From: an uncultured Ruminococcus sp. | Lineage (GTDB): Bacteria; Bacillota; Clostridia; Oscillospirales; CAG-272 | Assembly: GCA_905202255.1 (NCBI GenBank) | Contig: CAJKRH010000012.1 | Coordinates: forward strand, 1 to 45,234 | Direction: 5' to 3' | DNA length: 45,234 bases | Shown here: piece after piece, positions 8,531 to 15,795 of the stretch | Layout of the letters: each line of letters opens with the position of its first letter | Numbering within the stretch: the stretch's first letter is position 1 | The notes under the pieces: model-generated | The model's database searches: none | Told to the model about the DNA's origin: nothing | Seen by the model: only the letters and a program-made list of their open reading frames with translations | Translations under genes and position numbers: made by a program

Positions 8531-8702
8531 TTTTCCACAGCCTGTGGATTGTGCTGTTAATAAATCCGAGGCAAAAATGGAAAAAACGGCTTGTACAGCC
8601 GATTTTTCCCAAAATGCTGTGGAAAAACCTGTGGAATTTGTGGAGAAGTCGGGTGGTTTTTCCCGAAAACTCCTTGTGGAAAACTCATTTTCTGTGGGAT
8701 AA
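8531..8702. promoter_or_regulatory. Cluster of DnaA-box-like sites
   Basis: Three sites match TTWTNCACA exactly: TTTTCCACA at 8531-8539, and its complement TGTGGAAAA at 8618-8626 and 8675-8683. Close variants are TGTGGATTG (8543-8551), TGTGGAATT (8630-8638), TGTGGAGAA (8639-8647) and TGTGGGATAA (8693-8702). Strongly AT-rich DNA lies on both sides (8400-8520 and 8725-8780). The intergenic stretch 8374-8796 has no credible gene. It could be a DnaA-regulated promoter, a DnaA-titration site or part of an origin; the sequence alone does not decide. Confidence 0.65.
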
Positions 8703-8796
8703 CCTATCAGCTTGCCCAAAGCATCGGATTTTTATTCATAATTTTGTAATTTTTAATTTTGTTCTAATAATTATAGGTATCACGGAGGAAACGGTC

Positions 8797-9762
8797 TTGA
8801 AACTCAGGCTTCTTTTCGGCAGCTCGGTCATAAATTTGCCCGGCGAAACTGCAAATCATATAGAAAAAGCATCGGGCGACGAGCTCCGTGTGCTCATCGC
8901 CGCCGCGGGCGGCGCGGGTGCTTCTTCGGAAGAGATAGCCGATGCGCTCGGAATGCCCGAGTCGGAGGTGGAGACGGCGATTTCTTTCTGGCGCGGCACG
9001 GGCGTGCTCGAAATATGCGATGACGGCGGCAAAACCGTAGCCGAAAACCGCAACCGTCGGGTGCGTAAGAGCGAAAAATCAGAGAAGCCCGACGAACCGT
9101 CCGCGCAGGCATACAGCGGCGAGGATGTAGAGCGGATTTTCGCCGAAAACGGCAGGCTGAAAGAGACCGCGGAGATGTCGCAGACATTGCTCGGAAAGGG
9201 AAGCCTCACTCCCGCCGAGACCAAGATAATCGTTTATCTCTCCGACCATCTGCGGCTCGATAACGAGTTCATCCTGCTTCTCATTTCATATTGCGTGAAG
9301 ATAGGCAAGGGCTCGCTCCGCTACATAGAGCAGACGGCGATAGGTCTCTACGACAAGGGGATAAGCACAGTCGCCGCGCTCGAGGAATATATCAAGCGTG
9401 AGGACGAGAAGCGTTCGCTTGAATATAAAGTGCGCACACTCTTCGGAATAGGCGAGCGCGCACTGATAAAAACCGAAAAAGAATGCCTTGAAAACTGGGT
9501 GAAGCTCGGCATTTCGTTTGAGCTTATCGAATACGGCTATGAAAAGATGATGAAAAGCCCGAAAGTGACGCGCCCTTCATTTTCATATGAAAACAAAATG
9601 CTCGCGGATTGGGCAGCGGCAGGGCTGAAAACGCCCGAGGCTGTCGCCGAATACGAAAAGAGCGATAAGAAAAAGCCCGCAGGAAAGAGCGAAGCGGGCT
9701 TTGACCTCGATGAATTTTTCAATCTTGCCGCATCGCGCGGCGCGGGAGGGGATAATAAATGA
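8797..9762 (+). CDS. dnaD: DnaD-domain replication protein
   Basis: Primosomal protein of the DnaD/DnaB family, 321 residues. The N-terminal half resembles a winged helix (SSEEIADALGMPESEVETAISFWRGTGVLEI). The C-terminal half carries a DnaD-type domain, with a typical YIEQTAIGLYDKGISTVAALEEYI segment (split here for length) at about 180-205 and a second copy-like stretch ending near FSYENKMLADWAAAGL. In Bacillus, DnaD works with DnaB and DnaI to load the replicative helicase at the origin. I chose the TTG at 8797 because GGAGG lies 8 bases upstream; an earlier in-frame start would run through the DnaA-box region. It overlaps the loader gene by 4 bases. Confidence 0.85.
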   Translation: MKLRLLFGSSVINLPGETANHIEKASGDELRVLIAAAGGAGASSEEIADALGMPESEVETAISFWRGTGVLEICDDGGKTVAENRNRRVRKSEKSEKPDEPSAQAYSGEDVERIFAENGRLKETAEMSQTLLGKGSLTPAETKIIVYLSDHLRLDNEFILLLISYCVKIGKGSLRYIEQTAIGLYDKGISTVAALEEYIKREDEKRSLEYKVRTLFGIGERALIKTEKECLENWVKLGISFELIEYGYEKMMKSPKVTRPSFSYENKMLADWAAAGLKTPEAVAEYEKSDKKKPAGKSEAGFDLDEFFNLAASRGAGGDNK

Positions 9763-10742
9763 GCTATAACAAGGCGAATTTCAAGCGAATTTCCGAGGAA
9801 TATATGACAAAAAATCTGCGCGCCAAAGAGGATGCGGAGCGCAGAAAAAAGGTGCTCCATGCGCGTTTCCCGGAGATAGCGGGCATAGATAACGAACTCG
9901 CAATGACGGGGCTCAAGCTGATGCAGGCGGCAAAAGGCGACCCTGCGACGCTTCACGAGCGCATAGATGAGCTGAAAAGGGGAAATGAGGAATTGCTTTC
10001 TGCCCGCCGCGATATCCTGCTCTCAAAGGGCGTGCCGGAGGATTACAGCGATGTACACTATGAATGCCCCGATTGCATGGATACGGGTATGATAAACGGC
10101 GTGATGTGCAAATGCATGAGGCGTGCGCTTGTCCTTGCGGGATATGAAAGCTCCGGCATCGGCAATCTCATCGTCAAGCAGAGCTTTGATAATTTCGATC
10201 TCAGCTATTACAGCGGCGACGAACGCAGAAATATGGAGCGTGCGCTTGAAAAGGCGAAGAGTTTCGCCGTAAATTTCGGAGAGGAAAAGGCAAGAAATCT
10301 GCTTTTCATGGGCACGACGGGGCTCGGCAAAACGCATCTTTCCAGCGCGATAGCAAAGACTGTTATCGACCGCGGATATGATGTTGTCTATGAGACGGCA
10401 AACAATATTTTCAACGATTTCGAATACGAGCGCTTCGGCAGAGGATATCAGGCGCAGGGAAGCGAATCGAGAACGGCACGATATTTCGATTGCGAGCTAC
10501 TGATAATCGACGACCTCGGAACAGAGGTTTCAAATCAGTTTACGGTGGCTACGCTCTATAATCTGCTCAATGCCCGCCTGATAGGCGAGAAGAGCATGAT
10601 AATCAGCACCAATATCAAAAAGGAAGAGCTTTTCTCGCGCTATGCCGACCGCATAACCTCGCGCATCTTCGGCGAATTTGAGCTGATACTTTTCTCGGGA
10701 AAGGATATCAGAAGCCAGAAGCTGGCAAGGGGAGAAAGATAA
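9759..10742 (+). CDS. dnaI: DnaC/DnaI-like replicative helicase loader ATPase
   Basis: AAA+ ATPase of the DnaC/DnaI (IstB-like) group, 327 residues. An N-terminal helical region is followed by a Cys cluster (Cys103, 106, 117, 119 in YECPDCMDTG...MCKCM), a probable zinc site as in DnaI. Walker A is GTTGLGKT (185-192) and Walker B is LLIIDDLGTE (247-256); sensor-type residues follow in IISTNIKKEEL. It likely loads the DnaB/DnaC-type hexameric helicase together with the DnaD protein, whose gene overlaps its start by 4 bases. An IS21 IstB is unlikely because of the Cys cluster and the dnaD neighbour. Confidence 0.9.
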   Translation: MSYNKANFKRISEEYMTKNLRAKEDAERRKKVLHARFPEIAGIDNELAMTGLKLMQAAKGDPATLHERIDELKRGNEELLSARRDILLSKGVPEDYSDVHYECPDCMDTGMINGVMCKCMRRALVLAGYESSGIGNLIVKQSFDNFDLSYYSGDERRNMERALEKAKSFAVNFGEEKARNLLFMGTTGLGKTHLSSAIAKTVIDRGYDVVYETANNIFNDFEYERFGRGYQAQGSESRTARYFDCELLIIDDLGTEVSNQFTVATLYNLLNARLIGEKSMIISTNIKKEELFSRYADRITSRIFGEFELILFSGKDIRSQKLARGER

Positions 10743-10758
10743 TTATACGCTTGTATAA
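10743..10758. repeat. Recurrent 16-bp palindrome, copy 3
   Basis: TTATACGCTTGTATAA, a perfect TWATAC-N4-GTATAA match that begins at the base after the dnaI stop codon (TAA, 10740-10742) and lies just before the terminator. Confidence 0.6.
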
Positions 10759-10765
10759 AAATCCG

Positions 10766-10796
10766 AAAAGGACTGCTGCAGCAGTCCTTTTTTGAA
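10766..10796 (+). terminator. Intrinsic terminator after dnaD-dnaI
   Basis: AAAAGGACTGC followed by its complement GCAGTCCTTTTTT forms a stable hairpin with a T-run, 24 bases after the dnaI stop. The A-run on the other side means it may also serve the convergent minus-strand gene that ends at 10813. Confidence 0.9.
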
Positions 10797-10812
10797 TTTT
10801 GTATTTATAGTT

Positions 10813-11313
10813 TTATCGTAATTTGACTAACTCCTGAAGCCTTGCATATAGGTCGGCTATTTCAAACGAAAGCGGGTTTGAGACGCCGCCCGGCTTCAGA
10901 ATATGCTCGCCGTATTCGCGGAGCATATTTACTGTCTCCGCGTCCATCTGCTGCCATGCATCGGAATTGAAAATAATTACGAGAGGGGAGATTACACCAT
11001 ATAAATCGGGATTTGTGAATGTTGTAAAGTCAGATGGTATATCCCATGAGTACATATCCATGGCTATGGCGATATTCATTCGCTTTTCGAGACGGTATGA
11101 ATCTTTTGCTTGTTCGGAAAGTTTAGAAGGATCCGACATAAGCAATAGGATATTACTCAGTGCTTGCTTCTGATATACTTCAATACGCCGCTGAGCGTAT
11201 TGATACTGCTTACGGGAATAATTGCAAAAACAAGCCAACGCCACGAGCAGAATCGCAAGGACAACCACGACGATGACAAAAATAGCTTTGGAAACGGTTT
11301 TCTTATTTTCCAT
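10813..11313 (-). CDS. Small membrane-anchored protein of unknown function
   Basis: A 166-residue protein I do not recognise. It has a short basic N-terminus (MENKKTVSK), one strong hydrophobic helix at about residues 9-29, and a soluble remainder, predicted outside the cell, rich in Tyr, Gln and Ser with no catalytic motif. A single-pass type II-like topology fits. It has its own near-perfect promoter (11349-11377) and converges on the terminator after dnaI. It may belong with the exported protein just upstream, which has a similar promoter, but no shared domain is visible. Confidence 0.7.
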   Translation of the reverse strand: MENKKTVSKAIFVIVVVVLAILLVALACFCNYSRKQYQYAQRRIEVYQKQALSNILLLMSDPSKLSEQAKDSYRLEKRMNIAIAMDMYSWDIPSDFTTFTNPDLYGVISPLVIIFNSDAWQQMDAETVNMLREYGEHILKPGGVSNPLSFEIADLYARLQELVKLR

Positions 11314-11348
11314 AAGATATACCTCACAAATTGAATGTTTATATAATA

Positions 11349-11377
11349 ATTATACCATAAAATATATTATTTGTCAA
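11349..11377 (-). promoter_or_regulatory. Consensus promoter for the 10813-11313 gene
   Basis: Minus strand: -35 TTGACA (11377-11372), 17-base spacer, -10 TATAAT (11354-11349) with TGG directly before it. Both hexamers are perfect sigma-A consensus, so it should be strong unless repressed. Confidence 0.8.
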
Positions 11378-11411
11378 CGGTATATTTTATGTACTTTTTG
11401 TCGAAATATAT

Positions 11412-12326
11412 TCATTCAGAAAGCAGAAACAGAACATACGGGTTGGGGCTCATCAGCTGATATTTTGTTCCCAAGTTAATTGAGGCGGATATAATACCGG
11501 TAAAGTCAATTGATGGGGTGATGGATACACTTTTTTTCTGATGTATATAATATGCTGATGCATTAGTTGTTGACCCGAAAGAACTCGTGGAATCAATTAT
11601 TGCTTTATATTGCAGAAATCCTCTGTGGTCTGTTACCGGCTGTCTAAATTCGGGACTTGCCAATTTTTGACTTACAGCGATTCCTTTTCCGTCTATATTT
11701 ATTGTATCCGGAGTTGTTTCTTCGTATGTAAATCGACCATTTATTTTGAGGGCATCATATTTATAAATATAATAAAGCCCAAGTTCTTCAGAACCTATAG
11801 GTCCATTGGGCTGCAAGTGCTGCTCACATCCGATTGCGAATATATCTGTTAAAGTAGTACCGGGAACTGCGAGCCATTCATATCTTCCCGAGATAACATA
11901 GATTCCACTGCCTGCATCGTATACCTGAATAAAATAGGTAATGTAGCCATCTGTTGTGGTGATTTCATTTTTCCATGTATCGCCGTGAACCAGTGGAGAA
12001 ATCATGGGGTTTCCGTTTGGTATATACAATGCGGAATCCGAAGCTGTCAAATCCGCAAGGCATTCTTCTTTTGTTATCGGCTCGGAGCTATCCTCTGTAA
12101 CACGGTAATATGTTTGGTTTGTATCAACAAGCTTTAATCCGGCATAGCTGCATACAACATCATAAGTAAGCAGGTCGGAGATATCTTCGTCGCTCCAACC
12201 TGCTGAGCGGAGAACGGCAAGTCCTCTTTGATACTCTGATTCAAATGCTGACAAATTTATGCTGATACATATAAGCATAAATACGGACAATGCGAAAGAA
12301 ATAATTCTTTTAGAAATAGATTTCAT
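11412..12326 (-). CDS. Exported protein of unknown function
   Basis: A 304-residue protein with a clear signal peptide: basic MKSISKR, then a hydrophobic core to about residue 25, and a possible cleavage site after LSAF. The mature part starts with FESEYQRGLAVLRSAGWSDE and contains a predicted beta-rich region, but I recognise no domain or active site. Base composition is visibly more AT-rich than in the flanking division and replication genes, suggesting later acquisition. It is probably transcribed alone from the promoter at 12378-12406. No lipobox, sortase signal or transmembrane anchor is apparent, so it is likely secreted. Confidence 0.72.
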   Translation of the reverse strand: MKSISKRIISFALSVFMLICISINLSAFESEYQRGLAVLRSAGWSDEDISDLLTYDVVCSYAGLKLVDTNQTYYRVTEDSSEPITKEECLADLTASDSALYIPNGNPMISPLVHGDTWKNEITTTDGYITYFIQVYDAGSGIYVISGRYEWLAVPGTTLTDIFAIGCEQHLQPNGPIGSEELGLYYIYKYDALKINGRFTYEETTPDTINIDGKGIAVSQKLASPEFRQPVTDHRGFLQYKAIIDSTSSFGSTTNASAYYIHQKKSVSITPSIDFTGIISASINLGTKYQLMSPNPYVLFLLSE

Positions 12327-12377
12327 AATTTTCTCCTTATTTTTTTATTTTCGATAATAGCTACTTTCGACGATTAA

Positions 12378-12406
12378 ATTATACCATAATTTTCCATATT
12401 TGTAAA
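12378..12406 (-). promoter_or_regulatory. Promoter of the exported protein gene
   Basis: Minus strand: -35 TTTACA (12406-12401), 17-base spacer, -10 TATAAT (12383-12378) with an extended TGG, about 50 bases before the start codon at 12326. Confidence 0.7.
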
Positions 12407-12528
12407 TTGGCTGAATTAACAATTGTTTGTCGCACAATATGTAAAAATGCAATATGAAAATAAAGAAAAAACACGAAAAAAATCGTTTTTTGTCAATGTT
12501 TTTTAAGAAAAATTTTGATGTTGAAACC

Positions 12529-12558
12529 AAAAAGGACTGCCTTGGCAGCCCTTTTTGA
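12529..12558 (-). terminator. Intrinsic terminator after the BspA-like gene
   Basis: Minus strand: AAAAGGGCTGCC, its near-complement GGCAGTCCTTTTT, and a T-run, 18 bases after the stop of the gene ending at 12576. Confidence 0.88.
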
Positions 12559-12575
12559 TTATGACGACGAATGTT

Positions 12576-13721
12576 TCAGTGCTTTTTTAATGTTGACATA
12601 CTGTCGATTACAGCACCATCGCCGCAGATGACATTGATGCTTGGCGCCGAGAGATACAGTCTGCCTATGTGCAGGTGCTCAAAGTGAATTTCCGAAATTC
12701 CGCCGTGCACGGTGAGTGCATCAAGGTCGGCACCTGTAAAGGCGTCAACATATACTTCCGATACACTTCTCTGGATGATGAATCTCTTTTCCGTATGGGC
12801 GGCAGGGAAGCGGATGAGCGTGGTTTTATCCTTTGAGAAAAGCACGCCGCTTTCGCTTGCATATGTGTTGTTTTCGCCGCTCACATCGATGCGCGTGAGA
12901 TTGTCGGCAAAGAATACAGATGTGCCCGATGACATGTGCGATGGGTTGATATTTTCAAGCGAAGACGGCACATATATGCTCTCAGCGCCGTCGCTTACTT
13001 CGGCGAAAACCGCCTTTATTCCCTCGGCGAAAATGAACTTTTTCAGAGTCGCGCCGGTTTTGTTTTCGATGAAGATTTCCGCGGGCAGGTCTATGCTTCT
13101 GCCCTCGAGCATGAATGCGGGCTCGAGCATGAATTCCGAGCCGGAGATTACGGTGATTTCCGTTATCTCGATTTTTCCGTATACGGCGCTGTCGGTGTAG
13201 TATTTATATTTCACGCTGTAGCTTCCGTATTCGTTTTCAAAGGTCGCCTCGCGCTCCTCATGCGCATATTCCGGCATGCCCGTGGTAGTGGTGACGATGG
13301 TTTCGACAGCGGTTGTGGTGTTTGTTGTTTCTGTCATTGTATCTGTCGTCGCTATTGTTGTTTCTATCGTTGCCGCTATGGTTGTTGCTGTTGTTGCTAT
13401 CGTTGTTTCCGTCGTCGTGTCGGCTATGCCGTGGTTGCCGGTGGTGCTGCCGTCTGTGCTTTCATATGAGAAAGTACTTTCCGACGAAGCCGTGGTGGGC
13501 ACGGGATTGAATATCCTGTCCAGATTCGGCACTACGGCTATCGCCGCGATGACGATAACAGCGCATATCATGAGCGAGGCAGGCGAATAAATGAATTTGA
13601 AATTCCGCTTTTTCGCTTCTTTTTGCGGTATATTTTCCTTTGCCGCCGCTTCTATTTTGTCCCAGCTGTCGGGTGCTTTTTCGCGCATGGCACTTTTCAG
13701 ATATTTTTCAAATTTTTTCAT
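12576..13721 (-). CDS. Membrane protein with BspA-like LRR, putative anti-sigma partner
   Basis: A 381-residue single-pass protein. Residues 1-45 are a short charged cytoplasmic region, 46-65 a membrane helix, and 101-147 a very Thr-rich linker (TTETTIATTATT...). From about 160 there is an external beta-rich domain ending in repeats of the BspA/LRR_5 type (NNTYASESGVLFSKDKTTLI, IQRSVSEVYVDAFTG). It starts 5 bases after an ECF sigma gene, with AAAGGAGGTGA before the ATG at 13721 (an in-frame GTG at 13730 is less likely). That layout matches membrane anti-sigma factors such as RsgI, but the N-terminus has no zinc HXXXCXXC motif. The anti-sigma role is inferred from context only. Confidence 0.75.
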   Translation of the reverse strand: MKKFEKYLKSAMREKAPDSWDKIEAAAKENIPQKEAKKRNFKFIYSPASLMICAVIVIAAIAVVPNLDRIFNPVPTTASSESTFSYESTDGSTTGNHGIADTTTETTIATTATTIAATIETTIATTDTMTETTNTTTAVETIVTTTTGMPEYAHEEREATFENEYGSYSVKYKYYTDSAVYGKIEITEITVISGSEFMLEPAFMLEGRSIDLPAEIFIENKTGATLKKFIFAEGIKAVFAEVSDGAESIYVPSSLENINPSHMSSGTSVFFADNLTRIDVSGENNTYASESGVLFSKDKTTLIRFPAAHTEKRFIIQRSVSEVYVDAFTGADLDALTVHGGISEIHFEHLHIGRLYLSAPSINVICGDGAVIDSMSTLKKH

Positions 13722-13726
13722 TCTCC

Positions 13727-14275
13727 TCACCTCCTTTGGTAAGCATTACCAAGCTCACTTTTCAGCTTTTTCATGGCGTATCGGTATTTTGAACGCACGC
13801 TGTTATAAGGCATACCGATGAAATCCGCTATATCGACGAGCTTCATATCGCTGTAGATATGGAGCATCACTATCTCGTGCTCATCCTTTTCGAGCCCCGC
13901 AAGAGCACGCTTTATATCTTCGTTTTCGATAAGCGAATCGGAAAAATCCGCCTCGCTCGGCTCATGCCCGAGCTCGTCGATGTCGCTCCATGCGGGACTT
14001 TTCAGCATATCGCGGCAGATATTGCGGCATATGCCGAATATCCATGCGCGGGCATTCGTTCCCGCGGCGTAGGATGCGGCGCTTTTTGCTATGCGCAGAT
14101 AAGTTTCCTGCATGGCGTCCTCGGCTCGCGTGCGGCTTCCGAGTTTTCGCAAGGCAAAAACAAAGACGGAATCTTTGGTTTGCTCATAGATGCCGTGCAG
14201 AGCGTCTATATCGCCCGAGGCAAGCTTTCTGATGTCGTTTTCGAGCTTTGACGAAAGAAACGATGAAAAGCTCAT
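13727..14275 (-). CDS. ECF-type RNA polymerase sigma factor
   Basis: A 182-residue sigma-70 family protein with only the two ECF domains. Region 2 is at about 25-95 (FALRKLGSRTRAEDAMQETY, then ARAWIFGICRNICRDML). Region 4 is at about 125-175 (LEKDEHEIVMLHIYSDMKLV, then an HTH in IADFIGMPYNSVRSKYRYAM). It likely directs transcription of a small regulon, often including itself. It sits directly upstream of a membrane protein with a Thr-rich linker and an external LRR, its probable regulator. AAAGGAGC precedes the ATG. Target promoters cannot be named from this window. Confidence 0.93.
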   Translation of the reverse strand: MSFSSFLSSKLENDIRKLASGDIDALHGIYEQTKDSVFVFALRKLGSRTRAEDAMQETYLRIAKSAASYAAGTNARAWIFGICRNICRDMLKSPAWSDIDELGHEPSEADFSDSLIENEDIKRALAGLEKDEHEIVMLHIYSDMKLVDIADFIGMPYNSVRSKYRYAMKKLKSELGNAYQRR

Positions 14276-14399
14276 TGCGGAAAAGCTCCTTTCAGATAGT
14301 ATATAGAAAAAACGGCGGCTTTCGCAGAAAAATATTTTCGGAAAGTCCGTTTTTATTATTTATGCGGATTTTTGTCGGTTATATGGGGAAGAGAAGAAA

Positions 14400-14435
14400 G
14401 AAAAATGCGGCGGAAGCAGAGGCAACCGCCGCATA
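14400..14435 (-). terminator. Intrinsic terminator after ftsZ
   Basis: Minus strand: ATGCGGCGG, a 13-base loop, CCGCCGCAT, then a T-run, 20 bases after the ftsZ stop. It marks the end of the dcw cluster in this genome. Confidence 0.88.
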
Positions 14436-14454
14436 AGTCATAACTTTAGTAGGA

Positions 14455-15621
14455 TTAGCCTCTGTTTTTGCGAAGGATAGCCATGATATCATCAAAATCG
14501 CTGTCGGAAATGATGGTGGCTTCTTCATCTGTAGCAACCTGCTTGGGAGCTTCTTCCTTTTTGGGAGCGGCTGTCTGGGTTGCGAAAGGAGACTTCTTCG
14601 CGGGCTCGGCTGTTGTCTTACCGGAAGCGACGCCTGTCTTGCCGGGAGTCATGGGCTTGCCGTCCTCAGCCTTGAAGCCTGTAGCGATAACGGTGATTTT
14701 CATCGTATCTTCAAGCTCGTTGTCAAGCGCGGTACCCCAGATGATATTCGCATCGGGATGAGCCTCGTTTGCAATCATAGAGGAAGCCGTCTCGATTTCC
14801 TCGAGGCTGATGTCGGGACCGGAAGTGATGTTGATAAGTATGCCTGTAGCGCCCGAGATGGTTGTCTCGAGAAGAGGGCTGGACATGGCAGCCTTAGCGG
14901 CAACCTCAGCCTTGTCTCTGCCCGTGCCTTCGCCAACGCCCATGTGAGCATAGCCTGCATCGCGCATGACGGAAGAAACATCCGCGAAGTCAAGGTTTAC
15001 AAGACCGGGGATATTGATAAGATCGGAAACGCTCTGCACGCCGTGACGGAGAACATCGTCCGCATACTGGAATGCATTTACGAGAGTGATTCTGTTTTCG
15101 GAAATCTGCTTGAGTCTCTCATTCGGGATGATGACGAGAGAGTCTACATAATCGCGGAGCTGGACGATACCTGCCTCAGCCTGTATCATGCGCTTTCTGC
15201 CCTCGAATGCGAAAGGCTTCGTAACGATACCGATAGTGAGGATGCCCATTTCCTTGGCAACCTTGGCAACAACGGGAGCCGCACCTGTGCCTGTACCGCC
15301 ACCCATGCCGACTGTGATGAACACCATATCCGCGCCGCGGATGACATCGGCGATTTCCTCAAGGCTCTCCTGAGCCGCCTGCTCGCCTACTGCGGGGTTG
15401 GCGCCTGCGCCGTGACCCTTTGTAATCTTCTCGCCGATGGCGATTTTTGTGGGAGCGCTCGACTTGAGCAGAACCTGCTTATCGCAGTTTACCGTGATAA
15501 ATTCAACACCCTGTATATTTGATTCTATCATGCGGTTCACGGCGTTACCGCCACCGCCGCCGACGCCGATGACTTTGATATTTACGCCGCTTTCGTAATC
15601 CGAATTGAATTCAAAACCCAT
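14455..15621 (-). CDS. ftsZ: Cell division protein FtsZ
   Basis: Tubulin-like GTPase that forms the cytokinetic Z ring, 388 residues. The tubulin signature GGGTGTG is at 107-113, with the N-terminal GVGGGGGNAVNRM nucleotide loop at 19-31 and the T7 region NLDFADV. After the GTPase core there is a short Lys/Pro/Ala/Glu-rich linker (about 318-368) and a C-terminal peptide ending DFDDIMAILRKNRG, the usual docking site for ZipA/SepF/FtsA-type partners. AAGGAGGA precedes the ATG. It has its own promoter and terminator, so it can be expressed apart from the upstream mur and fts genes. No ftsA lies beside it. Confidence 0.98.
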   Translation of the reverse strand: MGFEFNSDYESGVNIKVIGVGGGGGNAVNRMIESNIQGVEFITVNCDKQVLLKSSAPTKIAIGEKITKGHGAGANPAVGEQAAQESLEEIADVIRGADMVFITVGMGGGTGTGAAPVVAKVAKEMGILTIGIVTKPFAFEGRKRMIQAEAGIVQLRDYVDSLVIIPNERLKQISENRITLVNAFQYADDVLRHGVQSVSDLINIPGLVNLDFADVSSVMRDAGYAHMGVGEGTGRDKAEVAAKAAMSSPLLETTISGATGILINITSGPDISLEEIETASSMIANEAHPDANIIWGTALDNELEDTMKITVIATGFKAEDGKPMTPGKTGVASGKTTAEPAKKSPFATQTAAPKKEEAPKQVATDEEATIISDSDFDDIMAILRKNRG

Positions 15622-15663
15622 TTTATAATCCTCCTTAGATTTTATTCATAGATATACGATTCT

Positions 15664-15692
15664 ATTGTAATATGTTTTTAAATTATTTTCAA
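15664..15692 (-). promoter_or_regulatory. Promoter of ftsZ
   Basis: Minus strand: -35 TTGAAA (15692-15687), 17-base spacer, -10 TACAAT (15669-15664), about 43 bases before the ftsZ start. Upstream, CCCGATTTT and AAAATCGGG (15737-15775) could form a weak terminator for ftsQ readthrough. Confidence 0.65.
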
Positions 15693-15795
15693 GATGTTTT
15701 GCAAAAAAACTTGATAAAAAATTAAAAAAATTACCGAAAATCCCCCGATTTTTGGAAAAAAACAGAAAATCGGGCAAAATTTGCGGTAAAAATTT

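Noticed and set aside
8374..8796. Calling this interval oriC outright
   Set aside because: DnaA boxes and AT-rich DNA are present, but dnaA, dnaN, rpmH or gidA are not nearby, so only a DnaA-box cluster is supported.
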